From Candidatus Limnocylindrales bacterium (GTDB lineage Bacteria > Chloroflexota > Limnocylindria > Limnocylindrales > CSP1-4): 10,327 bases of DNA. A model generated the notes under the pieces. The model did no database searches and was not told the DNA's origin. It was given only the letters and a program-made list of their open reading frames with translations. The stretch is from NCBI GenBank assembly GCA_030647575.1, contig JAUSJS010000218.1, positions 1 to 10,327 of the forward strand, in the 5' to 3' direction. Position numbers and translations under genes: made by a program. Below are positions 1 through 7,731 of this stretch, piece by piece (positions within the stretch are counted from its first letter, which is position 1; each line of letters opens with the position of its first letter).

Positions 1-1
1 C

Positions 2-1363
<1,362 letters not shown>

Positions 1364-1364
1364 T

Positions 1365-1384
1365 CTGGGCCAGGCGTCGCCCAG
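1365..1384 (+). terminator. Short hairpin just after metH stop (possible terminator)
   Basis: CTGGGC (1365-1370) and GCCCAG (1379-1384) pair perfectly around an 8-base loop, starting two bases after the metH stop codon. There is no T-tract, so intrinsic termination is not shown. It may protect the 3' end or mean nothing in such GC-rich DNA. Confidence 0.25.
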
Positions 1385-1546
1385 CGACGGTGGCGCTGAC
1401 CCCGTGCCGCGTCGGTCTGGCCAGCGCGACTCGGAGGCAACAACAGACGTTCGAGGCGGGTCCAGCGTCGATCCTCGCGCCGATCTGTCGACCCGGGGTC
1501 GCGTCATTGGGTCCCGCAGACTGCCAGGACGTCCCAACGCCTCGAA

Positions 1547-1565
1547 ACGCGACCGGTGGTCGCGT
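1547..1565. repeat. Perfect 8-bp inverted repeat in metH/C39 spacer
   Basis: ACGCGACC (1547-1554), a 3-base spacer GGT, then GGTCGCGT (1558-1565). It lies about 70 bases upstream of the next gene's preferred start, a position compatible with an operator or RNA hairpin. The rest of the 270-base spacer (1364-1633) shows no recognisable gene, RNA or mobile element. Confidence 0.35.
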
Positions 1566-1621
1566 CGCGACACGCGCGGTGCTTCAAGAGCCGCCCGAGA
1601 ACCGATCTTGCCTGCCTGTCG

Positions 1622-1627
1622 TATCGT
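1622..1627 (+). promoter_or_regulatory. Candidate -10 box for leaderless transcription of the C39-like gene
   Basis: TATCGT fits the TANNNT -10 pattern and ends six bases before the ATG at 1634. Transcription would then begin at or next to the start codon. No Shine-Dalgarno sequence precedes that ATG, which agrees with a leaderless message. No clear -35 box was found. Confidence 0.35.
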
Positions 1628-1633
1628 GTGGCG

Positions 1634-2386
1634 ATGCTGACGGATCGGACGCAGCGCCGCCCCCAGGCCGCCCGCCGGTTGGTCCGTGTCGGCCTCGCCT
1701 GCCTGCTCCTGCTCGGCGCCGCACCGATCCCCGCGACGGCCGCCGCCAGGGGCTACGAGCTCGATCTTGGGACCCGGGCGGACTTCGTGGCCCAGTCGAA
1801 CTTCGTGCAGTGCGTCGGCGCCAGCATGCAGATGATGCTGAACATGATCCAACCGGGCGCGGACCGCTCGGCCGCGACCCAGCTCCGGCTCCAGAAGCTG
1901 GCGCGGGAGTGGAGCGGCCAGCGGCCGGACGGCCGCGAACGCCAGGGTGCAAGCGTGCGTGGCTGGGCCTCCGGGCTCAACCTCCTCGACGCCGGGCCGT
2001 ATCAGCTGGTCGGCGCGACGAGCCTCGAAGAGGCCCTGCTGACGGCGGCCAAGGCGATGCGCCGGACCGGCAAGCCGGTCGGGCTCTTGATGTGGCGAGG
2101 ACGGCACGCCTGGGTCATGAGCGGCTTCCGCGCGACGGGCGATCCGCTCGTCGCCGGCACGCAGGTGACGGCGGTCTTCGTCGAGGATCCGCTCTACCCG
2201 TACGGCTCCAGTGTCTGGGGACCCAGTCCAGTCCCCGGCGCGGCATTGACCCCGGAGGAACTCGGCCGGCAGTTCGTCCCGCGCCGCACCTCCTCCGCGA
2301 ACCGCTGGGGCATGGCAGGGCTGAGCGGCAAATACGTCCTGGTACTCCCCTACCTGATCGACCTGCGAACGCAACGTCGAGCCTGA
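1634..2386 (+). CDS. Secreted C39-like (papain-fold) cysteine peptidase family protein
   Basis: A predicted exported protein of 250 residues. Residues 1-38 look like a signal peptide: basic start (TQRRPQAARR), hydrophobic core (VGLACLLLLGAA) and small residues ending ATAAA. The mature part carries a pattern like C39/BtpA-type papain-fold proteins: Q54 then C60 in AQSNFVQCVGASMQMML (Gln six residues before Cys, as for an oxyanion Gln), H158 in GRHAWVMSGF, and D185 in VFVEDPLYP. These are plausible oxyanion Gln and Cys-His-Asp catalytic residues. Unlike most C39_2 members, Val rather than Gly follows the Cys. The start at 1634 is chosen because the signal peptide begins there and a -10-like box sits just upstream; GTG at 1556 or 1628 would add residues before the signal. 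The gene follows metH by 270 bases and is convergent with the MFS gene. The substrate is unknown, and activity (peptidase or inactive scaffold) is inferred from motifs only. Confidence 0.72.
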   Translation: MLTDRTQRRPQAARRLVRVGLACLLLLGAAPIPATAAARGYELDLGTRADFVAQSNFVQCVGASMQMMLNMIQPGADRSAATQLRLQKLAREWSGQRPDGRERQGASVRGWASGLNLLDAGPYQLVGATSLEEALLTAAKAMRRTGKPVGLLMWRGRHAWVMSGFRATGDPLVAGTQVTAVFVEDPLYPYGSSVWGPSPVPGAALTPEELGRQFVPRRTSSANRWGMAGLSGKYVLVLPYLIDLRTQRRA

Positions 2387-2468
2387 GCGGCGCGGTCGGA
2401 GCCTGCCGGCCAAGACACCGAAGGCCTCGAAACCGAAAGGCAGCTCGAGCCAGCCCGAATCCTGAACG

Positions 2469-2500
2469 GCGCCCGGCGGGGCGATCACGCCACCGGGCGC
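2469..2500. terminator. Hairpin between convergent C39-like and MFS genes (possible bidirectional terminator)
   Basis: GCGCCCGG (2469-2476) pairs perfectly with CCGGGCGC (2493-2500). An inner GGCG-ATCA-CGCC stem (2480-2491) sits in the loop. The structure covers the MFS stop codon (2485-2487) and lies in the only gap between two converging genes. No T-tract follows on either strand. The remainder of the gap (2387-2468) holds nothing recognisable. Confidence 0.35.
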
Positions 2501-3765
2501 GTCTCCCGCATTCGCAGGGCGACGATGAGACCCGACCCCGCGGTCAGGGCGGCGACGACGAGGATCGACGCCGACGCACCGAACCTGTCGGCCAGCAGGC
2601 CGATGAGGATTGCGCCGGCCGCGAACCCGAAATCGCGCCAGAACCGGTAGACCCCGACGATCGAGCCGCGCTGTCGCGCCGGAGCGACATCGGCAACGAC
2701 CGCGATGAGCGTGGGGTAGACCATCGCCGTGCCCAGACCCAGGGCGACGGCCGCCGCAAGCCAGGGCACGAACCCGGTCCATACCGCGATCGAGGCGATG
2801 GCCACTGCCTGGAGGACCATCCCCGCCGCGATCAGGCGCTTCCGCCCGACCCGATCCGAGAGTGCGCCGGTGGCGACCTGGGTCAGTCCCCAGGTCGCGG
2901 GGTAGGCCGCGGCGAGCAGGCCGATCTGCCCGATCGAGAGGCCGGCGGCGGCCTGGACGATCGGCAGCAGGCCCCAGGCCAGGCCGTCATTGAGGTTGTT
3001 GAAGAACCCGGCCTGCGACGCCGCGGACAGCGACGGATCGGTGAGGCTGGTTCGCCAGGCGAGGCGGCGCCAGGCGTCCGCGGGTGCCGAGCCGGACGGC
3101 CCTCCCTCGATGGCCGCGTGCCCGTGCGTTTCATGGACGAGCAGGACGGACGCACCAAGTCCCATTCCGGCGATCGCGATGCCGATGAAGAACGGTGCCG
3201 GGCGCAGTCCGGCGGACTCGGCGACCAGGCCGGTCAGGAAGGCCGTGATCCCGACCGCCACGTAGCCCGACGCTTCGTTGAGCCCCAGGGCCAGCCCGCG
3301 CCGCCGAGGGCCGGCGAGGTCGATCTTCATCAGGACGGTCGTTGACCAGGTCAGGCCCTGATTGATCCCCAGCAGCACGTTGGCCGCAACGACCCAGGCC
3401 CAATCTGGAGCAAGGATCAGCACGAAGGGAACGGGCAGTCCCACGATCCAGCCGGCCACGAGCACGGGCTTGCGACCGAAGCGGTCGGCCAGCGAGCCGG
3501 CGAGGAGATTGGTGACTGCCTTGGCAGCGCCGAAGGCCACCAGGAAGGTGAGCGCGCTGTACGTGGCCGTGAGTCCGAACGTCTCGCTGGCCATGAGCGG
3601 CACCACAGCGCGCTCCTGGCCGACCATGCCGCCGACCAGCGCGTTGACCCCGACGAGCAGCGCGAACTGGCCGGCGTTGGCCCGCAGGCCGAGGGCGAGC
3701 TCCTGGCGAGGCAGCAGAGCCACGGACCGGAGGCTATCATCCTGCCCGCGGCGTCGTTGAGACAT
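2485..3765 (-). CDS. Major facilitator superfamily (MFS) transporter
   Basis: A 426-residue inner-membrane secondary transporter, a normal length for a 12-helix MFS protein. Both halves carry the MFS motif A in the loop after their second helix: GSLADRFGRKP (residues 90-100) and GALSDRVGRKR (300-310). Long hydrophobic segments alternate with short charged loops, and a hydrophilic central loop spans ~212-245. Other visible segments are GLNEASGYVAVGITAFL (161-177) and YRFWRDFGFAAGAILIGLLAD (373-393, given in two pieces: YRFWRDFGFAAG and AILIGLLAD). The start at 3765 (MSQRRRG) is the only sensible one: upstream residues in the open frame are the antisense of the next gene. No Shine-Dalgarno sequence precedes it. 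The gene diverges from the molybdate regulator with 69 bases between starts, so shared control is possible. The substrate cannot be read from the sequence; drug, sugar or oxyanion export are all possible. Confidence 0.9.
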   Translation of the reverse strand: MSQRRRGQDDSLRSVALLPRQELALGLRANAGQFALLVGVNALVGGMVGQERAVVPLMASETFGLTATYSALTFLVAFGAAKAVTNLLAGSLADRFGRKPVLVAGWIVGLPVPFVLILAPDWAWVVAANVLLGINQGLTWSTTVLMKIDLAGPRRRGLALGLNEASGYVAVGITAFLTGLVAESAGLRPAPFFIGIAIAGMGLGASVLLVHETHGHAAIEGGPSGSAPADAWRRLAWRTSLTDPSLSAASQAGFFNNLNDGLAWGLLPIVQAAAGLSIGQIGLLAAAYPATWGLTQVATGALSDRVGRKRLIAAGMVLQAVAIASIAVWTGFVPWLAAAVALGLGTAMVYPTLIAVVADVAPARQRGSIVGVYRFWRDFGFAAGAILIGLLADRFGASASILVVAALTAGSGLIVALRMRETRPVA

Positions 3766-3834
3766 GTGGTGATAGCGCGGTATATTCCGCGAATCTACTG
3801 ATATCTTCGCCGTTCGCAGGAACAGGATATGGAC
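3766..3834. promoter_or_regulatory. AT-rich divergent promoter region (MFS / HTH-Mop regulator)
   Basis: This 69-base gap is the most AT-rich stretch near the genes. On the + strand, TATATT (3781-3786) and TATCTT (3802-3807) resemble -10 boxes. On the - strand, TAGATT (3797 to 3792) could serve the MFS gene with a leader of about 20 bases. AGGA (3824-3827) is a Shine-Dalgarno core seven bases before the ATG at 3835. Individual box assignments are uncertain. Confidence 0.45.
3776..3791. promoter_or_regulatory. Candidate operator: CGCGG-TATATT-CCGCG dyad
   Basis: CGCGG (3776-3780) and CCGCG (3787-3791) are exact inverted repeats around TATATT, itself symmetric except for one T/T pair, so 14 of 16 positions are symmetric. 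It sits between the divergent MFS and regulator genes and covers a possible -10 box. The left half, CGGTATAT, resembles half of the CGnTATAT Mo-box known for ModE-type molybdate regulators. I see no properly spaced second half, so this resemblance may be chance. Autoregulation by the adjacent HTH-Mop protein is inferred. Confidence 0.4.
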
Positions 3835-4275
3835 ATGTCGAATCCGCTGGAAGCCGCCGGAACAGGCCGGATCCGGGTCGGGCAGGCCGCCGAGATGCTC
3901 GGCGTGACGGTCGAGACGGTGCGCCGATGGGAGGCCGAAGGTCGACTCCGCCTCGAGCGATCGAGCGGCGGCCAGCGCCTGGTGCCGATCGACGAGGTGA
4001 CCCGCCTGCTGGCGGAACGGCGCCGCGCCGGCGTCGAACGCCCGATCGTGGCGGGCTCGGCGCGCAACCGCTTCCCGGGCATCGTCACCCGAATCGAGCG
4101 CGACGGGGTGGCGGCGGTTGTCGAGATCGTCGCCGGCCCTCACCGGGTCGTGAGCCTCATGACCGCCGAGGCGGTGGACGAGCTGGGCCTGTCCGTCGGC
4201 GACGAGGCAATCGGGGTCGTGAAGGCCACGAATGTCATCGTCGAGATCCCCTCATCGAGGGAGTCGCGGGGGTGA
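3835..4275 (+). CDS. MerR/excisionase-type HTH regulator fused to a Mop/TOBE molybdate-binding domain
   Basis: A 146-residue cytosolic protein with two parts. Residues ~13-60 are a MerR/excisionase-like winged HTH: IRVGQAAEMLGVTVETVRRW, then EAEGRLRLERSSGGQRLVP and a short helix. Residues ~75-138 are one Mop/TOBE domain: SARNRFPGIVTRIERDG, VVEIVAGPHRVVSLMT, AVDELGLSVGDEAIGVVKAT and NVIVEIP, the usual oxyanion-binding fold of molbindins and ModE. There is no MerR dimer coiled coil or metal-binding cysteine, so it is not a classic MerR metal sensor. ATG 3835 is preferred because AGGA lies seven bases upstream; ATG 3829 is only one base from it. The stop overlaps the modA start (GTGA), so the regulator and transporter are co-translated. 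The likely role is a molybdate-responsive regulator of modAB; a molybdate store that also binds DNA is an alternative. Function is inferred from domains and context. Confidence 0.85.
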   Translation: MSNPLEAAGTGRIRVGQAAEMLGVTVETVRRWEAEGRLRLERSSGGQRLVPIDEVTRLLAERRRAGVERPIVAGSARNRFPGIVTRIERDGVAAVVEIVAGPHRVVSLMTAEAVDELGLSVGDEAIGVVKATNVIVEIPSSRESRG

Positions 4276-5096
4276 TTCGCCGCGCGACCGCATGCTCGAT
4301 CGTGGCGCTGGTGGCGATCGCGTCCATCCTGACGGGCTGCTCGACGGCTCCGTCGGTGTCCGCCTCCACAAGGTCGGGGGTCGAAGCCGTCGAGCTGTCG
4401 GTCCTGGGGGCAGCCTCGCTCAAGGACGTCCTGACGGCGGTCAAGACGAACTACGAGAGCGCCTTCCCGGGCACGACGCTCACGCTCGCGACAGGGGCAT
4501 CGTCGACGCTACGGGCCCAGATCGAGCAGGGCGCCCCGGCTGACGTCTTCCTGTCGGCCGACCGGCAGAACCTGCAGGCTCTTGCGGACGCCGGGCTGGC
4601 GGACGGCGAGGCGGTCGACTTCGCGGGCAATGCGCTGACGATCGTTGTGCCACGCGACAATCCGGCGCAGCTCGCCAGTCCGCTCGACCTCGCCAGGCCC
4701 GGCCTGAAGATCGTGGCAGCCGGCGACGAGGTCCCGATCAGCTCGTACGCCCGCCAGGTCGTGGCGAAGCTCGGCGCGCTACCCGGCTACCCCGCCGACT
4801 TCGCCGCCGCATACGCCGCGAACGTGGTCTCGAACGAGGAAAACGTCAGGGCGGTCGTGGCCAAGATCGAGCTCGGCGAGGGCGACGCGGCGATCGTCTA
4901 CCGCACCGACGCCACGGCCTCGTCGAAGGTGATGGCGATCGAGCTTCCCGCCGAGGCGGCCGTGTCAGCCACCTACGCCGGGGTCGTGCTCGGGGCGTCG
5001 ACGCACCCGGCAGCCGCACATGCCTTCCTGGACTGGCTGGCGGGCTCCGATGGCGCCGCGGTCCTTGCCAGGTTCGGGTTCCTGCCGCCGTCATGA
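4272..5096 (+). CDS. modA: Molybdate ABC transporter substrate-binding lipoprotein
   Basis: ModA captures molybdate (or tungstate) outside the membrane and delivers it to ModB. The 274-residue product begins with a lipoprotein signal: IRRAT, a hydrophobic core, and a lipobox LTGC with the acylated Cys at residue 23. Ligand-loop motifs match the ModA family: AASLKD (Ser49), TGASSTL (Ser77/Ser78), VPISSYA (154-160), SNEENVRAV and AIVYRTDA (Tyr210). GAPADVFLSAD and the C-terminal FLDWLAGSDG-AAVLARFGF are also typical. Start GTG 4272 overlaps the regulator stop (GTGA), and GAGGGAG (4257-4263) is a well-placed Shine-Dalgarno sequence. The stop overlaps the modB start (ATGA at 5093). No WtpA-type features are evident, so the classical bacterial ModA branch is favoured. 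Confidence 0.95.
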   Translation: MIRRATACSIVALVAIASILTGCSTAPSVSASTRSGVEAVELSVLGAASLKDVLTAVKTNYESAFPGTTLTLATGASSTLRAQIEQGAPADVFLSADRQNLQALADAGLADGEAVDFAGNALTIVVPRDNPAQLASPLDLARPGLKIVAAGDEVPISSYARQVVAKLGALPGYPADFAAAYAANVVSNEENVRAVVAKIELGEGDAAIVYRTDATASSKVMAIELPAEAAVSATYAGVVLGASTHPAAAHAFLDWLAGSDGAAVLARFGFLPPS

Positions 5097-5905
5097 CCGC
5101 CACCGTCGGAGGCCGCGACCGTGGCCTGGCCGCGCTGACCGTGCCACTGGTCGTCTTCCTGGCCCTGCCGGTCGTCGCCCTGGTCGTCCGGGCGGTGTTC
5201 GGGGGAGGGCTGGAGCGCGCCCTCGCCAGCCGCGTGGTGCTCGACGCGCTGGCGCTCAGCCTGGCCACCACGGCGGTCAGCCTCGGATTGACCCTCGCCC
5301 TCGGAACACCGCTCGCCTATCTGCTGGCGCGGCGTTCGTTCCGCGGCTCGTCCGTCGTCGAGGCGATCGTCGACCTGCCGATCGTCCTGCCGCCGTCGGT
5401 CGCCGGGCTCGCATTGCTGCTGGTCCTCGGGCGCCGTGGCCTGCTGGGCGGCGCGCTGGACGTCGTCGGCATCTCGATCCCGTTCACGACCCTGGCAGTC
5501 ATCCTCGCCCAGACCTTCGTCGCGGCACCGTTCTTCATCCGATCGGCCCGGGCCGGGATCGCGGCTGTCGATCGCGACGTGGAGGATGCGGCTCGGGTCG
5601 ATGGGGCCGCCGAGCACCAGGTCTTCCGCTGGGTCACTGCGCCCCTGGCCGGCGCCGCCCTGGCCGCCGGGGCGGTGATGAGCTGGTCGCGCGCCCTGGG
5701 TGAGTTCGGGGCGACGATCATGTTCGCCGGCAACGTCGAAGGCCGAACCCAGACACTGCCGCTGGTGGTCTACTCCGAATTCGGTGGCGGGGACCTCGAC
5801 GCGTCCATCGCGGCGGCGGCCATCCTGGTCCTCGCGGCCTTCGGGGTCCTCGTGTCGGTCCGGGTCCTGCGCTGGGGTCGCGCCCTGGACATCCGCGGCG
5901 GCTGA
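5093..5905 (+). CDS. modB: Molybdate ABC transporter permease
   Basis: ModB forms the membrane channel of the molybdate importer. The 270-residue protein has about six hydrophobic segments, the first at residues ~13-33. The cytoplasmic EAA loop that docks the ATPase is clear: EDAARVDGAAEHQVFRWVTAPL (residues 164-185; key residues E164, A167, G171, P184). ModB hallmarks also include DLPIVLPPSVAGLALL (94-109), SRALGEFGATIMFAGN (199-214) and TQTLPLVVYSEF (219-230). It overlaps modA by four bases (ATGA), giving translational coupling. Length and ends are normal. Unusually, no modC follows: the next gene is on the other strand. The transporter must use an ATPase encoded elsewhere, or be inactive. 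Confidence 0.95.
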   Translation: MTATVGGRDRGLAALTVPLVVFLALPVVALVVRAVFGGGLERALASRVVLDALALSLATTAVSLGLTLALGTPLAYLLARRSFRGSSVVEAIVDLPIVLPPSVAGLALLLVLGRRGLLGGALDVVGISIPFTTLAVILAQTFVAAPFFIRSARAGIAAVDRDVEDAARVDGAAEHQVFRWVTAPLAGAALAAGAVMSWSRALGEFGATIMFAGNVEGRTQTLPLVVYSEFGGGDLDASIAAAAILVLAAFGVLVSVRVLRWGRALDIRGG

Positions 5906-5962
5906 ACGCGAGATGCAGTCGAGGGCGACGCCGCGACGAACGATCTTCCGGTCCGCGCTCGA

Positions 5963-5996
5963 CGAGCAGTCGTTTCGCTTGGTCGAAACGATCTCG
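5963..5996. terminator. Hairpin between convergent modB and GMC genes
   Basis: TCGTTTCG (5970-5977) and CGAAACGA (5984-5991) pair perfectly around CTTGGT. CGAG (5963-5966) and CTCG (5993-5996) extend the stem after a small bulge. It fills the 93-base convergent gap and ends just before the GMC stop codon. There is no clear T-tract, so it may act as a Rho-independent-like barrier or merely as a 3' end stabiliser. Confidence 0.45.
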
Positions 5997-5998
5997 AT

Positions 5999-7699
5999 TC
6001 AGCTTCGGAGCGACGTCCCGCCCGGCGCGGCCGAGGCTGCCGGCGCGGCCGGCCGATGCCGGTAGAACGGCACCGGCTCCGGCAAGAGCGGCGTGTTGCC
6101 CAGGATCAGGTCGGCGGCCTTCTCGGCGAGCATCATCACCGGCGCGTAGATGTTGCCGTTGGTCACGTACGGCATGGCCGAGGCGTCAACCACCCGTAGC
6201 CCGTCCAAGTCGTGGACCCGCATCGTCAGCGGATCCAGCGCGGAATCCGCCCCGACCCCCATCCGGACGGTGCACGACGGGTGGAGCGCGGTCTCCGCGT
6301 CTCGCCCGACCCAGGCCAGGATCTCCTCGTCGGTCTCGACCGCCGCTCCAGGCGAGGTCTCTCCGCCGTTGTACGGCTCGAGACCCGGCTGGTTGAGCAG
6401 GCGCCTGGCCACCCGCACCGCTTCCACCCACTCCCGGCGATCCTGCTCGGTCGAGAGGTAGTTGAAGCGCAGCGCCGGATGGACCCGCGGATCGGTCGAG
6501 GTGATGGTCACCGATCCTCGAGCGTCGGAGTACATCGGCCCGACGTGGACCTGGTAGCCATGGCCGCCCTTCGGGCCCGAACCGTCATACCGAATCGACA
6601 GCGGCAAGAAGTGGAACATCAGGTTCGGGTAGGCGACCTCGTCGTTGCTGCGGACGAACCCACCGGCCTCGAAGTGGTTGGTCGCGCCCGGCCCGCGCCG
6701 GAGGAAGAGCCATTCGGCGCCGATGAACGGGCGCCGCCACAGCTCGAGCGCCGGCTGCATCGAGACCGGCTGGAGGCACTTGTACTGGATGTAGACCTCG
6801 AGGTGGTCCTGGAGGTGGCGCCCGACGGCCGGCAGGTCGGCGACCACGCCGATCCCGAGCGCACCAAGCTCAGCGGCGGCGCCCACCCCCGACAGTTGAA
6901 GGAGTTGCGGCGAATTGATCGAACCGCCGCACAGGATGACCTCGCCGGCCTCGATCCGCTCGACGCCGGCCCGGCCCCTCGCGACCTCCACCCCGACCGC
7001 GCGCGTGCCCTCGAACACGATCCGTGTGACGAACGAACGCGTCCGCACCTTCAGGTTCCGGCGGCCCATCACCGGGTGGAGGTAGGCACCGGCCGCCGAA
7101 AGCCTCCGTCCGCGATGAATGTTCCGATCGAACGCCGCGAACCCCTCCTGGCGGTAGCCGTTGACGTCGGTCGTGAGCGGGTAGCCGGCCTGCTGGACCG
7201 ATTCGAAGAAGGCACTGAACAAGGGGCCGCTCGCCGGTCCCCGCTCGAGGACGAGGGGCCCGTCGTGGCCGCGGAACGGATCGTCGGGTGCGGCCGCGAG
7301 ACAGGTCTCCATCCGCTTGAAGTACGGCAGGCAGTGGGCGTAGTCCCAGGTCTTCATACCCGGGTCGGCGGCCCAGCGCTCATAATCCAGCGGGTTGCCG
7401 CGCTGGAAGATCTGGCCGTTGATGCTGGAGGAGCCGCCGAGCACCTTGCCGCGCGCGTGGTAGATCCGGCGGCCGTTCATGAATGGCTCCGGCTCCGACT
7501 CGTACTTCCAGTCATAGAACCGGCTGCCGATCGGGAACGCAAGGGCCGCCGGCATATGGATGAAGATGTCGAAGCGGTAATCGGGACGGCCCGCTTCGAG
7601 GACCAGCACGCGAGTCGCGGGATCGGCGCTCAGGCGATTGGCCAGCGCGCAGCCGGCCGAGCCGCCACCGACGATGATGAAGTCGTACCGCGCCGTCAT
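5999..7699 (-). CDS. betA: GMC family flavoprotein, choline dehydrogenase-like
   Basis: A 566-residue FAD-dependent oxidoreductase, full length for BetA. The N-terminus holds the FAD dinucleotide motif VGGGSAGCALANRLS with the acidic end LVLEAG (residues ~10-37). GMC signature 1 is GKVLGGSSSINGQIFQRGN and signature 2 is GGSINSPQLLQLSGVG. BetA-like stretches include PDYRFD, MPAALAFPIGSRFYDWKYE, EPEPFMNGRR, GYRQEGF, LQDHLEVYIQYKC, IGAEWLF and NHFEAGGF. Active-site His473 (ETALHPSCTVRMG) and Asn516 (VTNGNIYAP) occupy the usual places. BetA oxidises choline to betaine aldehyde and often on to glycine betaine. Here no betB, betI or choline transporter lies nearby, so another alcohol substrate is possible. 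ATG 7699 gives the standard MTARYDFIIVGGG start; a TAGCAT -10-like box is close upstream and no Shine-Dalgarno is seen. The proline/alanine-rich C-terminal tail after ~545 is extra. Confidence 0.9.
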   Translation of the reverse strand: MTARYDFIIVGGGSAGCALANRLSADPATRVLVLEAGRPDYRFDIFIHMPAALAFPIGSRFYDWKYESEPEPFMNGRRIYHARGKVLGGSSSINGQIFQRGNPLDYERWAADPGMKTWDYAHCLPYFKRMETCLAAAPDDPFRGHDGPLVLERGPASGPLFSAFFESVQQAGYPLTTDVNGYRQEGFAAFDRNIHRGRRLSAAGAYLHPVMGRRNLKVRTRSFVTRIVFEGTRAVGVEVARGRAGVERIEAGEVILCGGSINSPQLLQLSGVGAAAELGALGIGVVADLPAVGRHLQDHLEVYIQYKCLQPVSMQPALELWRRPFIGAEWLFLRRGPGATNHFEAGGFVRSNDEVAYPNLMFHFLPLSIRYDGSGPKGGHGYQVHVGPMYSDARGSVTITSTDPRVHPALRFNYLSTEQDRREWVEAVRVARRLLNQPGLEPYNGGETSPGAAVETDEEILAWVGRDAETALHPSCTVRMGVGADSALDPLTMRVHDLDGLRVVDASAMPYVTNGNIYAPVMMLAEKAADLILGNTPLLPEPVPFYRHRPAAPAASAAPGGTSLRS

Positions 7700-7731
7700 G
7701 GGTTGCGATGCTAGCAGGAGGCCGATCCACG
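7700..7731. promoter_or_regulatory. Divergent GMC / HAD intergenic region with -10-like box and strong RBS
   Basis: On the - strand TAGCAT (7713 to 7708) lies eight bases before the GMC ATG, suggesting near-leaderless transcription. On the + strand AGGAGG (7716-7721) is a full Shine-Dalgarno sequence ten bases before ATG 7732 and selects that HAD start. TGCTAGCA (7709-7716) is a perfect palindrome covering the box. The HAD promoter would have to lie inside the GMC 5' end. Confidence 0.4.

Noticed and set aside
3778..3812. Complete ModE-type Mo-box in the divergent promoter
   Set aside because: CGGTATAT fits one half, but the possible second half (ATATCTTCG at 3801-3809) is too far away and inexact. 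It is kept only as a partial resemblance.
3766..4143. N-terminal extension of the MFS frame to 4143
   Set aside because: The extra ~126 residues are antisense of the HTH-Mop regulator and hydrophilic; MFS character begins only after the Met at 3765.
6212..7714. 500-codon + strand open frame opposite the GMC gene
   Set aside because: The - strand reading has full GMC motifs from end to end. The + strand translation is a biased antisense frame with no family match.
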